Source of the DNA: Bacteroidetes bacterium UBA7662
Lineage (GTDB): Bacteria; Bacteroidota; Bacteroidia; UBA7662
Assembly: GCA_002483345.1 (NCBI GenBank)
Contig: DLHS01000001.1
Location: forward strand, 1-56,335
DNA length: 56,335 nt
Direction: 5' to 3'
Shown here one piece after another: positions 50,395-56,335 of the stretch. The position numbers were made by a program, and so were the translations under genes. Each line of letters begins with the position of its first letter. Within the stretch, counting starts at the first letter, position 1. The notes under the pieces are model-generated. The model was not told the DNA's origin. It searched no databases and saw only the letters and a program-made list of their open reading frames with translations.

Positions 50395-50422
50395 CTATAC
50401 ATAACAAGCGTTCTATGTATAG
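50395..50422. promoter_or_regulatory. 9-bp inverted repeat, operator or terminator stem
   Basis: CTATACATA (50395-50403) and TATGTATAG (50414-50422) form a perfect 9-bp inverted repeat with a 10-nt spacer, followed by ATTTTTTAAA. It lies directly upstream of the Fic remnant; it could be its old operator or a weak terminator. Confidence 0.5.
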
Positions 50423-50431
50423 ATTTTTTAA

Positions 50432-50593
50432 ATCCCTTTCCATCTGGAAGTCCGGGGATACGAATCAAGGCTGACGGCCGCAAACTACTTAAATAAACTG
50501 GCTGAAGACAAAATGCTTCGCAAGGAGAAAATAGGCACAGCAAATTATTATGTTAATGATGAATTATTTGACTTATTGACCAGAAGAAAGTAA
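50432..50593 (+). pseudogene. C-terminal remnant of a Fic-family protein
   Basis: The frame reads ESRLTAANYLNKLAEDKMLR, then KEKIGTANYYVNDELFDLL before TAA at 50591-50593. This is the winged-helix tail typical of Bacteroidota Fic adenylyltransferases (NYL-L-E--L-RKEKxGxxxYYVN---DLL). The Fic core with HPFxxGNGR is absent upstream, where the frame is closed by a stop at 50429. A remnant left by deletion; no function expected. Confidence 0.6.
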
Positions 50594-50853
50594 GCAGGGG
50601 AGGTGGATGCATGGGGCAGCGCGGAGCCCTGCGTTTTTACAGCCGGGACAAAGCCAATGTAAAGCAATCACCTTTGCAAATAGAGCAAAGCCGACATACA
50701 GACCAAAGTTTGCAACATCCCTGTCACATCCCACCAACAGCTGATGCCAAACCTTGCAAAAGTTTTTAGTAGCTTGTAAGCTGCTTAGGTGCTGAAGTAA
50801 GCTGCTCTGGTGGCCGGCACTTTGGTGATTTGAAACCCTTAACAACCAGGTGA
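50594..50853. other. gene-free interval
   Basis: 260 bp between the Fic remnant and the next gene. It contains a GCTGCT/AGCTTGTAAGCTGCTTAG-type short repeat near 50771-50805 but no convincing gene, promoter or terminator. Confidence 0.4.
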
Positions 50854-51741
50854 ATGAAAGAAAACAGCGCTGATGACCCGGCAAACAAGCCGGTCGGTCA
50901 ACCACCCGAAAATCTTTCAGCAGAAAATGTTTCTGCAGCGGATGCAGAAGCTATAAAGCCCCTTGAAGACACCCAAAATATGGAAGTACATCATCATACC
51001 CACCCTACACACGGCAAAAAAACCTGGAAAAACTATTTCTGGGAATTCCTGATGCTGTTCCTGGCGGTGTTCTGCGGCTTTCTGGCCGAATGGAAACTGG
51101 AACATGTGATTGAGAACCACCGCGAGGAGGAGTTTATGGGGAGCATGCTCATGGATCTTGAAACGGACCACGCCAACCTGGCTAAAATGAAATCAAAGTT
51201 TGCGTTTATTGCGCTTCAGGTGGACTCCTTAATACCCCTGTTAAAGCATCAGGAGCAAATGGATGCCAATGCGCACAAAATATACCAGCATCAGGTTAAC
51301 CTGAACCTATACAGCAAATGGGCCTATGCCGACAGAACCATCGACCAGTTAAAAAATTCAGGCAATTTCCGTTTGATCCGGAAGAAAGCCGTTTCGAATG
51401 GAATCGGCGCGTATGATGGCTTTATCAGGAATTATGTAGACGAAATGCAGAACAGTTTAATTCTGAGGCAATGGCAAATGGTGAATGATGCCGGTAATGA
51501 TATCTTCAGAGCGAATGTGTTCAGAACCTATATCAAAAACGGCGATTTTTCCTACCATGCCGTCACTTTAACAGATACGCCTTACTTCCTGACCAGCGAT
51601 AAAGTGGCGCTGGATAAATTCATCAACCGGATGGATCAGTATGCGGTATCGCTCGAATGGTTTGAAATAAACATTGATCAGGCCCTGCGGGAAAATAAAT
51701 CGCTGGACTCCCTGATCAGGAAAGAATATGATTTTGAATAA
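50854..51741 (+). CDS. single-TM protein of unknown function, HxH-KKTWKNYFWEF type
   Basis: A 295-aa protein. An acidic, disordered N-terminus is followed by a His-rich patch (MEVHHHTHPTHGKKTWKNYF, about 43-62) and one TM helix (about 62-79, WEFLMLFLAVFCGFLAEW). A helical region follows with the recognisable ENHREEEFMGSMLMDLETD start. This architecture belongs to a widespread Bacteroidota family of unknown function, in which the motif before the TM is nearly invariant. The C-terminal part, after one TM, may be periplasmic. No enzymatic residues recognised. Confidence 0.7.
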   Translation: MKENSADDPANKPVGQPPENLSAENVSAADAEAIKPLEDTQNMEVHHHTHPTHGKKTWKNYFWEFLMLFLAVFCGFLAEWKLEHVIENHREEEFMGSMLMDLETDHANLAKMKSKFAFIALQVDSLIPLLKHQEQMDANAHKIYQHQVNLNLYSKWAYADRTIDQLKNSGNFRLIRKKAVSNGIGAYDGFIRNYVDEMQNSLILRQWQMVNDAGNDIFRANVFRTYIKNGDFSYHAVTLTDTPYFLTSDKVALDKFINRMDQYAVSLEWFEINIDQALRENKSLDSLIRKEYDFE

Positions 51742-51872
51742 ACAGCGCGAAGGGCAGGCCTTTGTAAGACAAAAATCAAAGGCCATCTATCAAGAAATCA
51801 CGCGTTTGCTGACGAAATGATTCGCAACAATAATTTAGGATTGGACAGGAATTATGAATCCAGGTAAAAAAG

Positions 51873-51902
51873 TTTGTTTTAAGGTTGGTGCCACTATATT
51901 TA
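51873..51902 (+). promoter_or_regulatory. Bacteroidota-type promoter
   Basis: TTTG (51873-51876), 18 nt, then TATATTTA (51895-51902; one mismatch to TAnnTTTG). The ATG of the next gene is at 51916, giving a very short leader and supporting that start. Confidence 0.55.
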
Positions 51903-51915
51903 AAGGTTGGAAACA

Positions 51916-52554
51916 ATGACGCAATCAATTAAGACAGTTGGGATTCTTCTCCTCATGTTTGCAGTGCAAGTCACTTATGGACAAAAAAGTGAAGAGAAGT
52001 TGGTGAGAAAATCTTTTGAAAACTATAAGAATACCATTCTGAATGATAACGGAGAAGAAGCCGTAAAGTATGTTGATAGCAGGACAATTAATTATTACAA
52101 TGAAATTCTGAAGCTGGTTAGGACGGCCGATTCCACAACCATCGAAACTTTGTCAATACTTGATAAGCTCATGGTATTTTCTGTAAGACATAGAACTTCA
52201 AAAGAGGATATTGCAAGTTTTGAGGGGAGATCACTTTTTATCTATGCTATAAAAAGTGGGATGGTTGGCAAGAATAGTGTTTCAAATAACTCCATTGGTG
52301 ATGTGGAAACGGATGAGGATTTTGCTAAAGGACAGTTGGTTGTGAAAGACCAAAAAACACCGTTCTATTTCCATTTCTACAAGGAAAAAGGTCAGTGGAA
52401 AATTGATTTGACTTCCTTGTTTCCTATTACAACAATGACGTTCCAGAAAATGGCTGATGAAAGTGAGTTGAACCAAAATGAATATTTGTTTTCACTATTG
52501 GAGATGATAACGGGTAAAAAACCAGATCAGGAAATCTGGAAGCCTGTTCTTTAG
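51916..52554 (+). CDS. secreted protein of unknown function (NTF2-like?)
   Basis: ATG 51916 (MTQSIKTVGILLLMFAVQVT) gives a signal peptide with cleavage near TYG-QKSEE; the TTG at 51907 would fall at the expected transcript start. 212 aa. The mature sequence (VRKSFENYKNTILNDNGEEA, YYNEILKLVRTA, then PFYFHFYKEKGQWKIDLTSL) has the helix-then-curved-sheet order of SnoaL/NTF2-like proteins, ending in a strand with GQWKIDLTS, but this assignment is tentative. Probably periplasmic. Confidence 0.6.
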   Translation: MTQSIKTVGILLLMFAVQVTYGQKSEEKLVRKSFENYKNTILNDNGEEAVKYVDSRTINYYNEILKLVRTADSTTIETLSILDKLMVFSVRHRTSKEDIASFEGRSLFIYAIKSGMVGKNSVSNNSIGDVETDEDFAKGQLVVKDQKTPFYFHFYKEKGQWKIDLTSLFPITTMTFQKMADESELNQNEYLFSLLEMITGKKPDQEIWKPVL

Positions 52555-52895
52555 ATTTTGTTGAGTCTTATTAGCTTCATTTGCCAGAGGTGTCTGCCAT
52601 TCATCCGCTCCCTTGCTATCCCTCACTTATTCAACCACTGGATGGCGGTGCCTTCGGGGGCCTCAGGCATTGCTGGAAAATTCCAAATTTCAAGGTGTCT
52701 GAACACGTCCTGCCGTTTAACCATCAACCCCTTTATCAAACGGATTTTTCAATCTCCTTGCCGGAATGCACCCAATTAACGGTATTGGTGAACCCTGAAA
52801 TTCAATTATATTAGAATAAACAACGGAGGTTTTTAGACGGACGGACGTTGTCCAAATCAAAGAATCAAATTTGAATCTAACTTAAATGCAGCCCA
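52555..52895. other. gene-free interval with decayed repeats
   Basis: 341 bp. The part around 52640-52690 (GGCGGTGCCTTCGGGGGCCT) resembles 39.70-39.74 kb, so it is a degenerate member of the dispersed repeat family. It ends with copy C of the recurrent 45-bp element. Confidence 0.55.
52805..52850 (+). repeat. recurrent ~45-bp element, copy C
   Basis: ATTATATTAGAATAAAC ... GGAGGTTTTTAGACGGACG, ending GACGTTG. No transposase nearby. It lies 46 bp before the cupin lipoprotein gene. Confidence 0.7.
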
Positions 52896-53588
52896 ATGAA
52901 AAACCCCATCATCACAGCTTTTACTGCTTTAGTTCTTTTTGGCTTGATTTCATGCAGTCAGAACAAAGAATCTAATGCTGATGACGCACACGGCCATGAG
53001 CATGGTGCCGACGGACACCGTCACGACCTCTCTGTAACGGAAACATTTTCGATTGACAATCTGGTAGAAGAAGTTAAAACGGTGCCCGATTCAATTATTG
53101 ACTATCTCCATAAACAACACCATGCGCATAAAGTACTGGAACGAAGAACAGTTCCTTCCGGATATGAAACCAAAAATCTGAAGTATTGGAAAGACTATGC
53201 TGCCCAGGTGGAGGATCTTCCTGTTATTAATCCTGGACCAGGAGAATATGTCCATGTCATGGAAGGGCATAAACATGGCTATCAAAATCTTGTCATAGGG
53301 ATAACGGAAACTTTTCCGGGTGGAGCACCACCCATGCACACCCACGAAGGAGAAGAATCCCATGTTCTTTTGGAAGGGGAGGTTCTTTATGCCTTGGGGG
53401 ACACCGTTTTTTCTATTTCTGCACCCTATATCGTGAATATTCCGCCCATGGTACCCCATGCGTTTAAAAATATCGGAGATAAAACAGCCAATCTCGTGGT
53501 AATTTTCCCTACCAATGTCTGGAAGTATGATGTATTGGACTATTTCCCGTTCGAGCATTACGACAATAAGGGAAATAAGATAAACTAA
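52896..53588 (+). CDS. cupin-domain lipoprotein
   Basis: A 230-aa predicted lipoprotein (MKNPIITAFTALVLFGLISC, Cys20). A His/Asp-rich spacer (DDAHGHEHGADGHRHD, about 29-44) looks metal-binding. The cupin domain (about 105-215) has PPMHTHEGEESHVLLEGE with the two His and Glu ligands of motif 1, and IPPMVPHAFKN with the His of motif 2. The cupin barrel could bind a metal and act as a sensor or small enzyme; the substrate is unknown. Probably periplasm- or surface-anchored. Confidence 0.8.
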   Translation: MKNPIITAFTALVLFGLISCSQNKESNADDAHGHEHGADGHRHDLSVTETFSIDNLVEEVKTVPDSIIDYLHKQHHAHKVLERRTVPSGYETKNLKYWKDYAAQVEDLPVINPGPGEYVHVMEGHKHGYQNLVIGITETFPGGAPPMHTHEGEESHVLLEGEVLYALGDTVFSISAPYIVNIPPMVPHAFKNIGDKTANLVVIFPTNVWKYDVLDYFPFEHYDNKGNKIN

Positions 53589-53712
53589 GAGTTCATAAAG
53601 TTAGCAGAGGCTTTCTACCTGTCAGAAGCGTTTCAGTGGATGGAGGGTTAATCACTCCGAAATCCAATAGGATGCTCATGCGTGACTGTCATGCGTTATT
53701 CGGTGACGACAG

Positions 53713-53735
53713 TTTAATTATTTCTAATAATTAAA
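53713..53735. promoter_or_regulatory. 10-bp AT-only palindrome upstream of cytochrome P460 gene
   Basis: TTTAATTATT (53713-53722), TCT, AATAATTAAA (53726-53735): a perfect inverted repeat ending 10 bp before the ATG at 53746. It could be an operator or an mRNA stem masking the start. Confidence 0.5.
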
Positions 53736-53745
53736 TTCAAACAAA

Positions 53746-54267
53746 ATGGAAAGCAAATTAAAAACAATGATCGTCCTGTCCTTTTGTCTGGCAGGCATAG
53801 GGTCTGTCAGTTCCTGTAAAAAGGAGAAGCAAGCAACTGGAACAGACAAGGAACTTTACGAAATGTCTAAAGTGACCGATGGTTTTATCTGGTTCAAAAA
53901 TTCAGGTTCATTATTAAATAAAAGTGCTGGCAGCGGACATCCTCAGCCATTTTTGCGGACAAGATATAACGCTGTTGCTGCTACCAAATTGGACTCAAAT
54001 GCCAAAATAATGAATGGAGCAACCTTTCCGGAAGGCTCTTTAATCGTTAAGGAATTATATGAGAATTCGACATCGCTTGTACGATATGCCATTCTTTATA
54101 AAAATTCAGGAAGTGCAGACGCAGACGCCAGAGGTTGGGTTTGGGGTTATATTAATGCAGACGGAGGTGTTGCCACTGCCGCCTCTAAAAAGGGCAGTTC
54201 GTGCATAAGCTGCCATTCACAAGCTGATAATATAGATTATATGTTAATGAATAAATATTTTCCATAA
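53746..54267 (+). CDS. cytochrome P460-family lipoprotein
   Basis: A 173-aa exported protein with lipobox VSSC (Cys about 24). The P460 domain is recognisable from GATFPEGSLIVKELY (about 90-104), RYAILYKNSG, GWVWGYINADG and the c-type haem site CISCHS (153-158). Characterised P460 cytochromes oxidise hydroxylamine to NO or N2O, but most Bacteroidota lipoprotein members are unassigned and may be simple redox or NO-related haem proteins. The haem would be attached in the periplasm. Confidence 0.8.
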   Translation: MESKLKTMIVLSFCLAGIGSVSSCKKEKQATGTDKELYEMSKVTDGFIWFKNSGSLLNKSAGSGHPQPFLRTRYNAVAATKLDSNAKIMNGATFPEGSLIVKELYENSTSLVRYAILYKNSGSADADARGWVWGYINADGGVATAASKKGSSCISCHSQADNIDYMLMNKYFP

Positions 54268-54422
54268 TCGTGTTGAACTTGCAGTTTATTCGACAGCTAC
54301 ACCCGGGACTTGAAACACCCCTTTATCGGAACTCCGGAGAAAGCTGTAAAATTTTTACCCTACCGGATTTTTGTTAAATTCAATAACAGAACATCAAACC
54401 TGATCGGACTAAACCTACGATT

Positions 54423-55607
54423 ATGAATATCAGCAAGAAAACGATCTTATGCTTTTTGAGCATGCTGTCTTCATACGCTTTCATAAGTACTGCAGGTGCG
54501 CAGACACTTTGCTGGCCGTTAATCAGTGTTGCCCCCGGCCATGAAAGCGTGACCATTCGTTGGGAAAATGTGCCTGGCGCAACCGGTTACAATTTGTACT
54601 GGGGCCCCAGGGCTGATATCAACACCTTTAACATGTTCACCATGAAAGTGCCCCTCGTTACCAGCCCGTTTGTACAGACCCAGCTCGCCAATGGCATCCG
54701 GTATTATTTTATCGTACAGGCCATCAGCAACAAGGGTTCCTCCTACGGGTCGAATGTAGTATCGGCAGTACCGGCGGCTAACGCGAACGGTTCGCGGGAT
54801 ACGGTGACCATCCGGCCTTTTGGTAATTCCATCACCTTTGGTATTGGTTTCGCTGAAAATACCTACTGCCCGGTTTACGCGTCTGACCAGACGCCTTGCC
54901 CGGCAACGCCGGTCGCCTGGGGTGGCGGATACCGGGGGTGGATGACCCTCATCTTGAAGAACAACCAGAATATCTTTTTCAAAACGGAGGGCCAGCAAAG
55001 CGGGGGCTCCAACCTGTTGCAGTGGCAAACCTCCACCCAGCACCACGACGGGTATCCGGGCTACCGGACCGACCAGTTGCTCAGCAAATCAACACTGCCT
55101 TCGTCTGCTGATATCACGCTCGTACATGCAGGTACCAACGACATTTACCAGAAGTTTGTCAAAGAGGCCATTTCGAAAGGTGATACGAGTTGGTCGGTCG
55201 GTCCGATTGCGGATACCCTGTTCATGATTCTGAATAATCTCCTGAATGCCAATGCAAAGACAAAAATTTATGTGGCCAGGATTGTCAGATTTTTCCCTGG
55301 ATTTTTTGTTCTTCCCGATGCCGCCCCACAGATAAATGCGAAGGTGGATCAATACAACCAACAGATAGCGCAAAGGTGGAAGGCCCTTCCCCCGGAACAG
55401 CAAAGTCGCATTACGGTGGTAGATATGAACAGCGTGCTGAATTCACCTGCCGACTATATTTTTGATGGGGTGCATCCGAGCCGGGGAGGCTATCTGAAAA
55501 TGGCCTGTGCCTGGATCCGGGCCATGAACGGGATAGGTTTAGCGGGTGACCCCTGTGCCTGCATCACCACCGAAGCTGTAATCAATCAGATGCCGCAGCA
55601 GCCTTAG
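54423..55607 (+). CDS. secreted SGNH/GDSL hydrolase with N-terminal fibronectin type III domain
   Basis: A 394-aa exported protein (signal peptide 1-26, cleavage near AGAQ). FN3 domain at about 31-116 (VTIRWENVPGATGYNLYWGP, IRYYFIVQAISNKGSS). SGNH hydrolase at about 125-375: block I FGNSITFGIG (nucleophile Ser136), HAGTNDIYQK (block III, about 235-244) and FDGVHPSRGGY (block V Asp/His, about 350-360). SGNH enzymes deacetylate or de-esterify polysaccharides and lipids outside the cell; with FN3 the likely target is an insoluble or surface glycan (inference). No T9SS C-terminal domain is present, so release would be by the general secretion route. Confidence 0.85.
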   Translation: MNISKKTILCFLSMLSSYAFISTAGAQTLCWPLISVAPGHESVTIRWENVPGATGYNLYWGPRADINTFNMFTMKVPLVTSPFVQTQLANGIRYYFIVQAISNKGSSYGSNVVSAVPAANANGSRDTVTIRPFGNSITFGIGFAENTYCPVYASDQTPCPATPVAWGGGYRGWMTLILKNNQNIFFKTEGQQSGGSNLLQWQTSTQHHDGYPGYRTDQLLSKSTLPSSADITLVHAGTNDIYQKFVKEAISKGDTSWSVGPIADTLFMILNNLLNANAKTKIYVARIVRFFPGFFVLPDAAPQINAKVDQYNQQIAQRWKALPPEQQSRITVVDMNSVLNSPADYIFDGVHPSRGGYLKMACAWIRAMNGIGLAGDPCACITTEAVINQMPQQP

Positions 55608-55649
55608 TATTTGGTTTATAGGGTGGGTATAGGTGAATGCCGGAATTTA

Positions 55650-55680
55650 CTTAGCTTAGAATCAGCAACCGGGATTATGT
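55650..55680 (+). repeat. recurrent element, partial copy D
   Basis: CTTAGCTTAGAATCAGCAAC and GGGATTATG match the 5' half of copies A-C; the GGACTGACGTT end is not conserved here (reads AACAGACATCGG). Confidence 0.55.
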
Positions 55681-55731
55681 AAAACAGACATCGGCGGCAG
55701 ATGTACAGCACCAGCAAAAGAAGCCAGCATT

Positions 55732-56160
55732 ATGGACATAGCAGCACAAATCGAGGCATACCTGGCCAGTCAGGCCGAACCAAAACGCGGCGACATGCAA
55801 AGGTTGCACGGCATGGTGATGGCGCTGCAGCCGACTTGTGAATTGTGGTTTCTGGATGGGAAAAACAGCGAGAATAAAACAGTTTCCAATCCCAATATCG
55901 GTTATGGCCGCTACACCATAAAATACGCCGATGGAAAAAGCAGGTCGTTTTATCAGATCGGCATGAGCGCCAACACCTCAGGAATATCCGTCTATATCAT
56001 GGGGATCGACGACAAGACCTACTTAGCCAGCACCTATGGAGCAAAAATTGGCAAAGCCAGCGTAACCGGCTACTGCATTAAGTTCAGGTCCCTGAAGGAT
56101 ATCCACGCAGATATACTGGAAGCAGCCATCAAAGATGGTTTCGGGGCACAGAAACAATAG
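55732..56160 (+). CDS. DUF1801-family protein
   Basis: A 142-aa cytoplasmic protein. IEAYLASQAEPKRGDMQRLH (7-26) is the N-terminal helix motif of DUF1801, followed by the mixed alpha/beta core (YTIKYADGKSRSFYQIGMSA) and C-terminal IKFRSLKDIHADILEAAIKD. DUF1801 proteins are of uncertain function, with a fold seen in frataxin-like/YdhG proteins. It is possibly involved in iron or stress responses, but no sequence evidence ties it to a pathway here. Confidence 0.82.
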   Translation: MDIAAQIEAYLASQAEPKRGDMQRLHGMVMALQPTCELWFLDGKNSENKTVSNPNIGYGRYTIKYADGKSRSFYQIGMSANTSGISVYIMGIDDKTYLASTYGAKIGKASVTGYCIKFRSLKDIHADILEAAIKDGFGAQKQ

Positions 56161-56204
56161 CGGATACCGGAAATTGGAGGTTCAATCCCAGGGTGCCCCG
56201 GTCA

Positions 56205-56335
56205 CCGCCAGGTGACCATTAATCCTTCAAAAAAATCAGCACATCAGCACATCAAAAAACCAGCACATCCCCCCGCTCAGGCTTCGGCTCCGCTCAGCCA
56301 CCGCCGGCGGCTTTCAGATTCCAGGAGATACGTTT
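56205..56335. repeat. REP-like repeat, inverted copy at window end
   Basis: TCAGCACATCAGCACATC (about 56238-56255), then GCTCAGGCTTCGGCTCCGCT, and to the end a segment that is the reverse complement of the TATCTCCTGGAATCTGAAAT-bearing repeat at 37.67-37.74 kb. The accessory region is thus bounded by inverted copies of one repeat family. The repeat continues beyond the window. Confidence 0.82.

Noticed and set aside
40566..56335. Prophage
   Set aside because: No capsid, terminase, portal, tail, integrase or lysis genes; the HTH and TM2-like genes alone are not phage evidence.

Overview
The window comes from a Bacteroidota chromosome, probably the Chitinophagales/Saprospirales side of the phylum. 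Evidence: a type IX secretion (T9SS) C-terminal sorting domain, an S46 dipeptidyl-peptidase, a CarboxypepD_reg-like TonB-dependent receptor, DUF2147 and DUF6588 proteins, the START-like/LptF-G pair, and several promoters matching the Bacteroidota -33 TTTG / -7 TAnnTTTG consensus. Species cannot be fixed from sequence alone.

The first 37.3 kb is ordinary core genome with moderate GC and dense minus-strand operons. Positions 0.2-11.7 kb hold a SpoIIE-type phosphatase and an envelope polysaccharide block (O-antigen ligase/polymerase, Wzz-like chain-length protein, Wzx-like flippase, GT9, GT2, GT4, LptF/LptG permease). Next come tRNA-Met(CAT), a PAP2 phosphatase, DUF2147, a LytS/LytTR two-component pair with a TPR partner, a TonB-dependent receptor and a T9SS cargo beta-propeller (12-20 kb). 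Then follow lpdA, an S46 peptidase, a lipoprotein and a trio of overlapping lipoprotein genes (20-26.5 kb). Last is a minus-strand run of housekeeping genes: lolA, ftsK, an M28 peptidase, cysS, an EEP hydrolase, two tandem rhomboids and mutL (26.6-37.3 kb).

From 37.3 kb to the end the character changes. Clusters of REP-like hairpins and GGTAAAACGG-type repeats appear at 37.3-37.9 and 38.9-39.9 kb, and an inverted copy closes the window at 56.2-56.3 kb. A zeta-type toxin/antitoxin pair sits between two near-identical ~335-bp direct repeats. After a methyltransferase gene, an AT-rich defence island (40.6-49.1 kb) carries a complete Gabija system (gajA-gajB), an Mrr-type endonuclease, a frameshifted IS1182-type transposase fragment, a membrane protein fused to a peptidoglycan glycosyltransferase (GT51) domain, and an Mrr-type endonuclease with a TPR tail. 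Imperfect hairpins ending in GTTRnnn boxes, reminiscent of integron attC sites, bracket Gabija, and a ~45-bp sequence recurs at four intergenic places. An HTH regulator diverges from a TM2-like membrane gene, with a palindrome between the -33 and -7 boxes. A SymE-type toxin and a Fic-protein remnant follow. The last 5 kb holds envelope or secreted proteins (cupin lipoprotein, cytochrome P460 lipoprotein, FN3-SGNH hydrolase) and a DUF1801 protein.

The most promising unexplained object is the multi-TM/GT51 fusion at 46257-47570. Its catalytic motifs are intact, it has no transpeptidase domain, and its position among restriction and Gabija genes makes it a candidate new envelope-targeting defence effector. 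This is inference from domain content and context, not demonstrated function.
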